From: Sphaerisporangium rufum
GTDB lineage: Bacteria > Actinomycetota > Actinomycetes > Streptosporangiales > Streptosporangiaceae
Reading direction: 5' to 3'
DNA: 64,000 bases
NCBI RefSeq assembly: GCF_016863395.1
Contig: NZ_BOOU01000074.1
Coordinates: forward strand, 24,290 to 88,289
The notes beneath the pieces were generated by a model. It did no database searches, was not told the DNA's origin, and was given only the letters and a program-made list of their open reading frames with translations. Shown one piece after another: positions 26,520 through 34,592 of the stretch. A program made the translations under genes and the position numbers. Position 1 is the stretch's first letter, and the number at the start of each line of letters is the position of its first letter.

Positions 26520-29500
26520 AGCCGGAACAGCCGGATGAGGTCCTCGGGAGGTACCCGGGCCGCCGTCGGCGGCTCTCCCCCGGGCTCCGGGTCGCCGTAG
26601 TGGCCGTAGCGCGCGATCTCCTCGGCGGTGCGGCTGGAGATGGTGAGCCGCTGCCCGGTGACCGGGTCCTCCACCGTGATGTGCGCGAAGTCGCGCAGCT
26701 CACCGTCGAAGGCGGACGGCAGCCTGAGCACCATCTCGGCGCTCACCAGGTAGCGGCGCCCGCCGAACGGTATCTCGTGCGTCCGGGACGCCTCCAGCGC
26801 GCCGATCTCGTACAGGCGGGCGAGCGCGCGGGCCGGAGCCGCCACGTCAGAGTGGGACAGTCCGGCCGCGCGGACGACCTCGTTGTCCCGGGCCAGCAGC
26901 TCGCGGTCCTCTGGCAGGAGCCGCCGGCCGGAGATCTCGTCCAGTGACCGGACCAGTCCGGTCTCGTTCACCCCGCCGACGACGAAGCCGGTGCGCTCGG
27001 TCCGCGGCCGGCCCGAGTCGACCCCGAGATCCTCGGGACGGATGTCATCGAAGATCAGTACGTCGTGGACCGGCTCGCCGATCGAGATCCGGGCGAGCGT
27101 ATACGACATCCACGGCGTGGCCAGCCGCAGCCCGCTGACGCCTTTCGCCCAGGACCCGTCCCTCGAATCCATCACGGGCACCGCCCCGAGCGGGCGGGAG
27201 CCGGCCAGCAGGCCATCCGCCGAATCCCGGTATCTTTCCACGTAGAGTTCCGCCAGCCGGCCGTCGTGCACCTCGGCGATCACCTGCTGCCCTCCCTCAT
27301 GGTGGCGCCACAGCTCGATCAGCGGTGCGTCCTGAGCCGTGGAGAACACGCCCACGAGCACGCGCGTGAACCCGGCCGCCGGCAGTTGCCGGAGCAGGGG
27401 CAGGTCGGCGGCAGCCAGCAACTCGGACTCGTTCATGCTGGGACTCAGCCGGCTCGGGTCGGCGCCGAGCGCGAAGTCGTCGGACATGTAGCGGTTCTTG
27501 TGGAGCAGCTGAAGGACGTGCCGACCGGCTCCGTCCGCCACCACCCGGATCGCCGCGGCGTCCGCCGCGTCCGGAATGAGCCGCTCGAACACCTTCGGCG
27601 GATGCCCCGCCTCGACCAGGTAGTCGTCCCCCATCCTCGTCATCGTCCGGCCCAGCGGCTCACCGCCGACCGCCAGCAGACCCGGGTCGGCGGCCGCGGC
27701 CTCGGCGATGATCCGCACGGCCGCCCTGGTGGTCTCGATGGACGGGGGCGCACCGAGATACTCGGCGGCGCGCCGGTGCAGCACCATGTCACCGCCGGGC
27801 ACCGGCCCGGCCGCCGGCGTGCCGCGGCCCGAAGGCAGGCTCAGCAGGCGTGCCAGCGCGTCGATCTGCGCCGTCTCGGGAACCGCTCCCGGCGGCAGTC
27901 CGAGCACCTGCCCCGTCCTGAGGCGCAGTGTCTCCGCGTCAGGTGCGAGGCCCCCCGCGCTCATCCTCCACAGTTCGGCGAGCCGCCGCAGCCGGCGCAG
28001 CTCGCCATCATGGTAGAGATCCAGGCGCGGGCTGTCGTAGATCTCCCCGGCGGCCTGGAGAAGGCTTTCGGTGTACGCCAGGTGTCCGGGCTTGAGCCGC
28101 AGCCGGGGGACCTCGTCGAAAACCGCGGTCATCTGATCCAGAAGCAGGATGTGTTCGAGCGGCGAGCGGTCGCCGGCGGGGAACCGGATCCTCAGGTCGG
28201 CATATTGCCAGGGGGCGAAGTCACCTGACCGGGACGGTTGCCGCCAGTCCTTCGGCTCGATGGCGGGCCGGGTGGATTCATGTGGCGCGGGTCGCGGGCC
28301 GCTGCCGAGTCCGCCTTCCTCGGCGCGGGCGAAAAGGTCCTCGATGTGGCGATCGCGCAGCGAGACCAGCGCCGGAACCGGCCTGCCCAGCGGATCGCAC
28401 AGGTAGCCCGATTGGAGCCACTGCCGGGTGCTTCCCATGAGCGAGTCGTCCGGCCTGACCCTCGTGGCGGTGAGCGACCCATGACCGTGCCGGCCCGCCT
28501 CGACGTACTCGTCGGGGAAACCCAGATGGTGCGCGATCTCGTGCGCGTAGACGCTCCGCGGCATGTCGACGAACCACAGGTTCGCGTTCGCCCGCTCGTC
28601 CGGGCGGTCCCCGCGGCCGGGCCGGACCTCGACGAGCGCGTCCGGCCGGCCGCTCCCGGCCGCCGCTTCGAGCCGGACGTGGAGCTGGGAACCGTCCGGC
28701 AGCCGGTGCTGGAAGTTGAAGTACCGGTCGACGGCCTCGCGGGCCCGCTCCATCACCCGCGGCGGGGGAAAGTCGTCGGCGAAGGTCACCGTCAGGGTGA
28801 ATTCGGTGACCGAACGGATCACCCCGTCGTTGCCCCGGACGTCGAACCGGCGGACGGTGAGGTCGGAGCTGGCCATCATGGAGGGGACGTCGGACGACCG
28901 CACGGCCCAGTGCGGCAGGTCCGCCCAGGCCGAGGGGTAGACGGGCGTCTCGCGGGCCGTGATGACATTGGCGTAGCGCCCGCGCAGCCTGGCCGCCTGC
29001 TCGTCGTCGAGGATGCGGCGGACCGGCACCCGGCCGTCGGATCCGTCCGGCCGGGTGACCGCCGGCGCGGAGCCGTCGACGTCCCCCCGGTACGGGGACC
29101 GCTCGGCCGCCTCGGACCCCTCGCCGGGACCGGTGAACACCTTCTTCATCCAGCGGAGCACCGATGACGAGCCGGTGTCGCCGGCCGGCGCCGCCGGGAC
29201 GTGGTATCCGCCGCGGTGATCCGCCTGCGTGGGCGTGGCCGGCGGCGCCGTGTCCGTCCCACCGGCCCATGGCGCGGGCGTGGTGGCCGGCTGGTTGATG
29301 AGCGCTTCGATGCGGTTGACCGCCGGGCCGGCATGATCGGCGCGGCCGGCGGGCCCGGGACCGGCCGCACGGCCCGCGGGCACGGCCGGCGGCCGGTCGC
29401 CGAGCCGGCTGCCCGCCTCTCCGGCATGGAGCGATGCCGGCTGTCCGGCATGCGGTGCCGGCTGCCCGGCATGGAGCGGTGGCGACTGCCCGGCGGATGG

Positions 29501-31162
29501 CACCGGCGTCTCCCGCACGAGGACCGGGGGCGGTCCGCCGCCGGCGACGGGATGGGTGGCCGGCCGCTCCGGCCGGACGCCCGGAGCGCCGCTGTCCGCG
29601 GGCGACGGCCCATGCCCCGGGTGACCGGCCGGGCTGGTGGCCGGCGTGACGTCGCCGGTCCGTCCGCCGGACCTGAGCGGCGGGACATCTGCGGACGTGC
29701 CCAGCCGGTCCGCGACCGGCGGGCCGGCGCCCGCCGGCGGCGTCTGCCGGGCGGCGGTGAACCGGTCCCCGGCACCGTCCGGCCGATCGCCCGTCAAGGA
29801 ACGCGATGGTGTCGTATCGAAGGCGCCGGCCCCCGGGTCCCGGCCGGCCGGCCCGGCGTCCCGGGCCGCGGGCTGGTGGCTCTCGGAAGCCGGCTGGGCA
29901 GCGGATCGGGACGCGGAATCGGCTGCGGTCCGCTCGTCGTCACCGCTCTGGCTCCACCGACGCCCGCCGTCCTCGGCGACGTCCCCCGGTCGCCGGCCGG
30001 CGGCGGCGACTTCAGCACTCGGCCGGGCGGCGCTGGACCCGCCTCCCCCGTCCGGCCGTCCGACGTCCGGCCGGACCGACCGCGCCGTCGGCCCCTCGGC
30101 GATGCCGCCACCTGGCGGACCCGACCGCCCGAGGGCCGAGTCCGCACCGGCCGCCGGCCGACCGGCGCCGAGGACGGCCGGCCCGCCGGGTCCGGCCTGG
30201 CCCGGCGGGCTCGCTCCCTCCGGATGGAGATCTCCCAGGTCCGGTACCACCCGATGCAACGCATCCGGCGCGGCGGCGGCGAGATCGGTACTCCTATGCT
30301 CCCCCACCGGGCCGATGCCGCCGATCACTCCAGAGGACAACGCCTGGAGCAGGTGCGCGCCGTCCAGATCACCGCTCAGCGCCAGCAGCGGTACCGCCGC
30401 CGCCGCATTGGACACCCCGCCCAAGACCGCCTGCCCCGCCACCCCTTGCGACAGCGCGGCCAGCCCTTGCTGCGGTAGCCGCGCCGCGGCGTGGCCCAGC
30501 CCGGCGAACAGCGCGCCACCCGCCGCACCGGCCACCGTGGACGTCCCGATCGACGCCCAGTCGAACTCGCCGGGCCGGCGCAACCCCCATGGCGTCATCT
30601 GCGCCGCCTGAACTCCCAGGTCCATCGCACCTGAGACCGCACCGAACTTCACCATCGCGAGCAGCACCTGCCGCTGCAACTGCTGCAGCGACAACCGGGT
30701 CAGCATGATGCGCGGCTGCACCATCGTCCAGCCCGCCGGATTCCACATCAACGCCACCAGCGTGACCGCCAGCACGAGCAACGACGCCCACGTCATCCAC
30801 CGCGTGTACTGCATGCGCACCGCATGCTCCCGCAGTGCCGCCGACTCCTCCGCCACGGCCGCCGCGATCAGCTGCACGAACTGCTCGATCGAGGGATTCG
30901 CGCCCTTCTCACCGCCAAGTCCCTGCCAGATGGCGGCGAACCGGGCGTGCGCCGCGCCCTGCCAGGCGTCCGACGCCAGCAGCCGGGCCACCGAGCTCAC
31001 ACCGTCGGCGTTGAGGGCGGTCACCGCAGTCGCGCACTCCACCAGCTCATCGGAGAGCGTGGCGAGCAGACTCGGCTCCGCCTCGGGATACACACCGCCC
31101 ACCAGATACGGGACCAGCGACCGCACCGGCTCCGGAAGATCGTTGAGATTCAGGCCGGACAA
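26501..31162 (-). CDS. giant WXG100-like protein with zincin metallopeptidase core (paralog B)
   Basis: This 1,553-residue protein is collinear with the one at 19372. The head (SGLNLNDLPEPVRSLVP, then SDAWQGAAHARFAAIWQGLGG) and the hydrophobic segments to residue 300 are highly similar. The Pro-rich linker of about 400 residues has diverged completely. The core has HEIAHHLGFPDEY from His874. The C-terminal region is similar but longer, with extra blocks (YRDSADGL, FVVGGVNETG). I chose TTG at 31162 because AGGTGG lies 6 bp before it and the paralog begins at the same residue; GTG at 31192 is the alternative. Proposed role as for paralog A: an exported, membrane-interacting protein with a zinc peptidase. 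Confidence 0.75.
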   Translation of the reverse strand: MSGLNLNDLPEPVRSLVPYLVGGVYPEAEPSLLATLSDELVECATAVTALNADGVSSVARLLASDAWQGAAHARFAAIWQGLGGEKGANPSIEQFVQLIAAAVAEESAALREHAVRMQYTRWMTWASLLVLAVTLVALMWNPAGWTMVQPRIMLTRLSLQQLQRQVLLAMVKFGAVSGAMDLGVQAAQMTPWGLRRPGEFDWASIGTSTVAGAAGGALFAGLGHAAARLPQQGLAALSQGVAGQAVLGGVSNAAAAVPLLALSGDLDGAHLLQALSSGVIGGIGPVGEHRSTDLAAAAPDALHRVVPDLGDLHPEGASPPGQAGPGGPAVLGAGRPAAGADSALGRSGPPGGGIAEGPTARSVRPDVGRPDGGGGSSAARPSAEVAAAGRRPGDVAEDGGRRWSQSGDDERTAADSASRSAAQPASESHQPAARDAGPAGRDPGAGAFDTTPSRSLTGDRPDGAGDRFTAARQTPPAGAGPPVADRLGTSADVPPLRSGGRTGDVTPATSPAGHPGHGPSPADSGAPGVRPERPATHPVAGGGPPPVLVRETPVPSAGQSPPLHAGQPAPHAGQPASLHAGEAGSRLGDRPPAVPAGRAAGPGPAGRADHAGPAVNRIEALINQPATTPAPWAGGTDTAPPATPTQADHRGGYHVPAAPAGDTGSSSVLRWMKKVFTGPGEGSEAAERSPYRGDVDGSAPAVTRPDGSDGRVPVRRILDDEQAARLRGRYANVITARETPVYPSAWADLPHWAVRSSDVPSMMASSDLTVRRFDVRGNDGVIRSVTEFTLTVTFADDFPPPRVMERAREAVDRYFNFQHRLPDGSQLHVRLEAAAGSGRPDALVEVRPGRGDRPDERANANLWFVDMPRSVYAHEIAHHLGFPDEYVEAGRHGHGSLTATRVRPDDSLMGSTRQWLQSGYLCDPLGRPVPALVSLRDRHIEDLFARAEEGGLGSGPRPAPHESTRPAIEPKDWRQPSRSGDFAPWQYADLRIRFPAGDRSPLEHILLLDQMTAVFDEVPRLRLKPGHLAYTESLLQAAGEIYDSPRLDLYHDGELRRLRRLAELWRMSAGGLAPDAETLRLRTGQVLGLPPGAVPETAQIDALARLLSLPSGRGTPAAGPVPGGDMVLHRRAAEYLGAPPSIETTRAAVRIIAEAAAADPGLLAVGGEPLGRTMTRMGDDYLVEAGHPPKVFERLIPDAADAAAIRVVADGAGRHVLQLLHKNRYMSDDFALGADPSRLSPSMNESELLAAADLPLLRQLPAAGFTRVLVGVFSTAQDAPLIELWRHHEGGQQVIAEVHDGRLAELYVERYRDSADGLLAGSRPLGAVPVMDSRDGSWAKGVSGLRLATPWMSYTLARISIGEPVHDVLIFDDIRPEDLGVDSGRPRTERTGFVVGGVNETGLVRSLDEISGRRLLPEDRELLARDNEVVRAAGLSHSDVAAPARALARLYEIGALEASRTHEIPFGGRRYLVSAEMVLRLPSAFDGELRDFAHITVEDPVTGQRLTISSRTAEEIARYGHYGDPEPGGEPPTAARVPPEDLIRLFRLAPAGG

Positions 31163-31905
31163 GCGCCGCCACCTGCCCGGCCGGCCCGGCACACCCGCGC
31201 CAGGAGATGGCGGGATCGCCCGCCAGAGCGAACCGGCCGGATCATCGGCTCAGACCTGCCATGACGGCAGAGAAGTCGGGTGGAGGGGAGAGTGAGGGGA
31301 GTGAGGGGACGGTGAGGGCTTCCATGGTTCTTCCCCGGCGCAGATGTTCAATCAAGATCACTTTAGCCGGAAAGACTCACTACGGCGGACAAACCCCCCA
31401 GATTCGATTGGCCGAGTCCGGCCCTCGAATCTAGATCATCCCCGACATCGCCGGTCATGGAGTCGCCGGTGCGGGCTGATCACCTGGCCGTGACCCATCA
31501 CACGGCTCGACAGGGTCCGATCTGGTCACTACAGGTGGCGCCTGGTGCCGGCGGCAGGAGGCAGTCGTTCCGATGCCCGGCCGGCAGCGGAACCACGCGG
31601 TGAACAGGCCGATCGCCGGCGCGGGACACCCGCCGGGGCCGATCACATCCACGCAGGTCCACGCGAACATGTAACGGGGGATTCCCCGATGGGTTCCGGG
31701 GATGGCCGGAATTCCGGGGTGGCCGGATGCTTGTTTCCGGCGCCTCCGCCATCGCGGACTTTCGCGGGAATGCGGGGCGGAGGCGTCCTTCCTGTCATGC
31801 TCCGGCGCCATACGCGGCTTATCTAAAACTGTCTCCCCCTCGCCGGGACCGCTAGCATGCTGTGGTTTCTGCTCTGGCGTCTCTACCCGCGAGGAGACCG
31901 GGCAA
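31163..31905. other. 743-bp intergenic region between divergent transcription units
   Basis: No credible gene is present. Parts at about 31330-31440 and 31800-31870 are AT-richer than neighbours and are the likely promoters for paralog B (minus) and the 600-residue WXG-like gene (plus). A TAGCAT hexamer near 31852 could be a -10 for the plus-strand gene. A 10-bp-arm hairpin lies at 31741-31785, and TCCCCG/CGGGGA arms lie near 31683-31702. Confidence 0.45.
31741..31785 (+). ncRNA. structured hairpin upstream of the WXG-like operon
   Basis: Perfect 10-bp arms CGCCTCCGCC (31741-31750) and GGCGGAGGCG (31776-31785) enclose 25 bases that contain CGCG on each side of a small inner loop. It lies 120 bp before the WXG-like start. 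It could be a terminator, a leader structure or a protein site; nothing further can be said. Confidence 0.3.
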
Positions 31906-33708
31906 ATGGGGGAGTTTGTCGGGATAAATCCGCACGCCGCGCGTAATCTGCTGGCGGCGATGGATGACACCGCCCAGCGGGCCGCCGCGCTGCGGTCCAA
32001 CCTGTCCGCGTCCATCGCCGAGGCGGGCGCCGACTGGCCGGCCGGGCCGGGAGCCGAGGTGCTCGACCGCTGCCGCCGGTTCCTGCTGGAAGCGCACCGG
32101 GACCTGACCTGGCGGGTCCAGACGATCGAACGGACCGAGGACGCCGAGGTACGGGCCGGTGTCAAGGGTGCGGAGTTCCTCTTCCCCAGCGCCGAGTCCG
32201 CCCGCGCGGCGGGCACGGTCGCGGGCGGCCAGGTGAAGGCCGCCTGGCAGGCCTACCAGGCCGACCCGAGCCCGGAGACCTGGCAGGCGGTGCAGGCAGC
32301 GCTGGCCGGACGGCAGGGCAAGACCTCCGACACCGAGTACGCGGCCGGGCTGCTCGCCCAGCTCGGCGCGGGGGCCTTCGCCGGCATCATGCGCACCGAG
32401 AGCCGGCGCCACCAGAACAGCCGCAGCGGTTACAGCCCCGCCGACCTGGCCCGGGTACGCAAGGACCTCGGCCCGCTGGCCGACGCCCTCGGCGCCGCCG
32501 ACAGCGCCGGAAAGGCACCGGCCGACCTGAAGAAACGTCTCCTCGACGATGTGCCGCTGGACGATCTGGCCGCCCTGCTGGCACTCGCCCCGCAGTCCAG
32601 CGGCTTCGTCGCCGCGGCGGGCACCCGGCTCGCCAAGGGCAGCAGCCACAAGAACCCGGCACCGAACTGGAACACCCACTGGCTGGTCCAGGCCCTCGGC
32701 AAGGACTTACACGCCACCCAGCAGTTCCTTGCCACCAAGGGCAACGCCGAACTCCTGCTCCGCCCGGAGGTGGTCAAGGGCACCGGCACCCCCGACTTCG
32801 AGCGCCACCTGGCCACCGCCTTGGACAAGGCCCTGGCCCCGGCCGCCGGCGACGACACCCTCCGCCGGGCCGCCTGGATCAACGTCATCAAAGTCTTCGG
32901 CGACCGGTCGGCCTGGCCCTCCCTCGCCCCCACCGTGGCCCGAGACCCGACCCGTCCCATGTCCACCGCCACGCCCTCCCCCATAGCCCAGGTCCTCACC
33001 AAACACATCCACCAATACTTCGCCGACCTGGCCCCGGTCTGGGCCATCAAAGAGGTGGATGAGAAGGGTCCGCCGCCTGGCCAAGGCTGGCGTGATCTCA
33101 ACGTGGAGGAGGTCACCAATTTCTTTGGGGCCTTGCTCAGCAGCCCCGAGATGGCGGCAGCGTTGATTAAGGACTACGAAGGCTTCGTCAAAGGCCTGGA
33201 CCTCGGCCGAGACCATCCTTTCGGTGATGGTCCTACCGCTCAGGATCGCACTGCAGAGCGAAACGCCTTCCATGCCAAAGCCACCATCGCCGCCAGCGTG
33301 GCGTCCTTGCTGATCAGCGGAACGCACCTAGCGGACCTTAACGCCGAAGCGATTCGCGATGCACAGATACAACTGATGTTTTTCCCTGTCGATATAGCGG
33401 TAGGCGCTTTCGGCGGCGGGATAGGAGGAGGGTTAGCCAGTGATGCGGCCATCGGAAAGATGGCAGATTTTGTCCTCAAGAATCCAGGACAGGATTTCCT
33501 CAAAGATCTTTGGGATGGCGCCTCACCGGAAGAGGCTACGCATCTGACCAACTCGCTTCTGGACCGCCAGATGGCCATAGTGGAAGCGTCGCGCCAACAG
33601 CACGGGCTGAGTCCCTTGCCGTCCAGTGATGTGGCATATCTGAGAACCATGTTCCGTGGGCTTCTGCTGCCTGTAGTCCTCGATTCTCTTAAAGAGAGAG
33701 GAGGGTGA
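31906..33708 (+). CDS. 600-residue WXG-like helical protein (possibly DUF6571-type)
   Basis: The N-terminal 120 residues look like a WXG100-type helical pair (GINPHAARNLLAAMDDTAQR, then DWPAGPGAEVLDRCRRFL). The middle, about 210-420, is made of repeating helical units (LVQALGKDLHATQQFLATKGN). The C-terminal 200 residues include a Gly-rich hydrophobic stretch (GAFGGGIGGGLASDAAIG near 505-525). No catalytic motif was seen. ATG 31906 follows GAGGAG by 9 bp. The last third uses clearly lower-G+C codons than the first two thirds. It is followed 4 bp later by a WXG100 gene, so type VII export is likely. Similar proteins occur beside WXG100 genes in related actinobacteria. Confidence 0.65.
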   Translation: MGEFVGINPHAARNLLAAMDDTAQRAAALRSNLSASIAEAGADWPAGPGAEVLDRCRRFLLEAHRDLTWRVQTIERTEDAEVRAGVKGAEFLFPSAESARAAGTVAGGQVKAAWQAYQADPSPETWQAVQAALAGRQGKTSDTEYAAGLLAQLGAGAFAGIMRTESRRHQNSRSGYSPADLARVRKDLGPLADALGAADSAGKAPADLKKRLLDDVPLDDLAALLALAPQSSGFVAAAGTRLAKGSSHKNPAPNWNTHWLVQALGKDLHATQQFLATKGNAELLLRPEVVKGTGTPDFERHLATALDKALAPAAGDDTLRRAAWINVIKVFGDRSAWPSLAPTVARDPTRPMSTATPSPIAQVLTKHIHQYFADLAPVWAIKEVDEKGPPPGQGWRDLNVEEVTNFFGALLSSPEMAAALIKDYEGFVKGLDLGRDHPFGDGPTAQDRTAERNAFHAKATIAASVASLLISGTHLADLNAEAIRDAQIQLMFFPVDIAVGAFGGGIGGGLASDAAIGKMADFVLKNPGQDFLKDLWDGASPEEATHLTNSLLDRQMAIVEASRQQHGLSPLPSSDVAYLRTMFRGLLLPVVLDSLKERGG

Positions 33709-33712
33709 GCTG

Positions 33713-33961
33713 GTGTTGACTGACGCGAACTCACGTCAATCACAGGAAAACTCATTACTAGCCGACCGTTTAGAAGAGCACGCTAGACAGCTGGCGACAC
33801 TGCTTGACCCCGTCAGAACGGGCACGGGTTCCACCGGACCTATTTGGACCGGCCATGCCGCGCAACGCTTCACAGGAGGCCTGAAGACATATGAATCCGA
33901 GGTGAGTCGCTTGGCCGAGCAATGCAGAACGGCCGCACAGAATTTGCGTCGTTCCGCATAA
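33713..33961 (+). CDS. WXG100-family protein
   Basis: This 82-residue two-helix protein has IWTGHAAQRF at about 45-54, the W-x-G turn of the ESAT-6/WXG100 family, followed by a second helix ending near NLRRSA. Family length is normally near 100, so this one is slightly short. These proteins are secreted as dimers by type VII systems and often pair with larger LXG- or WXG-like cargo. GTG 33713 follows GGAGGG by about 7 bp and only 4 bp separate it from the upstream stop, so coupling is expected. Codon use is lower in G+C than the regional norm. Confidence 0.8.
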   Translation: MLTDANSRQSQENSLLADRLEEHARQLATLLDPVRTGTGSTGPIWTGHAAQRFTGGLKTYESEVSRLAEQCRTAAQNLRRSA

Positions 33962-34004
33962 CAGCTGACATCAATCGACAAATAATGATCCCCAGCGGCG
34001 ATTA

Positions 34005-34475
34005 TTAACCCGGCGACAAGCAATCGGTTCTGCCAGCTATCTCGATATTGGGACTTCTCAATCGAACGGTAACAGTGAAGGTGATTCCAAGATTCTCTTT
34101 GCGGAGAACGGCAAAGCTGCGAGCAGCGGCATCACCGCTCGATGCCTTTTTGTCCGACTCGTAGCCCAGACCGCGGAATGCAGTACGAAGCGGCGGTCCG
34201 GCCAAATCCGCCAACTCCGCGACCGTGTACTTTTCACTCTTCCCGAAGTCACCCGTGACCCGGTAGATGCGATGCACTGTCCCCGCTGGACATCCGGTCG
34301 CATCGTCGCCCTGAGCGCCTGTTCGGTCGGCTATCCGCTGGTTAGCCATGTACTGAGTCGCAGCGACCTCTGCGCCGTCTCGGCGCATGGTTTCGGCTAC
34401 TTGGTCTAGATCGGGACCATCACTGCACGAGGAGAGAAAGAGTAACGCCAGGATGCACACTCCGACACTTCGCAT
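34005..34475 (-). CDS. small lipoprotein, family member 1
   Basis: This 156-residue protein has a signal peptide (MRSVGVCILALLFL) and lipobox LSSC, so Cys17 should be lipidated on the outer face of the membrane. The mature part has three further Cys and motifs GCPAGTVHRIYRVTGDF and SPNIEIAGRTDCL. Both motifs recur in the protein at 36313, so the two are homologs. Codon use is lower in G+C. The TACTAT hexamer ends 7 bp before the ATG, so transcripts may be leaderless. Function unknown. Confidence 0.7.
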   Translation of the reverse strand: MRSVGVCILALLFLSSCSDGPDLDQVAETMRRDGAEVAATQYMANQRIADRTGAQGDDATGCPAGTVHRIYRVTGDFGKSEKYTVAELADLAGPPLRTAFRGLGYESDKKASSGDAAARSFAVLRKENLGITFTVTVRLRSPNIEIAGRTDCLSPG

Positions 34476-34592
34476 TCTGCCAATAGTACAGAACCTCCAC
34501 ATCCTTCGGCAGCACTACACTGGAGCTCCCTACAAGTAAGGATCACCCCGCATCAGTCGCCTGCACCTGCCATTGCAGCGCACAGGTCAGCG

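Noticed and set aside
31207..31434. Possible 75-residue gene in the gap before the WXG-like operon
   Set aside because: No ribosome site, mixed codon use and no recognisable fold; more likely promoter DNA.
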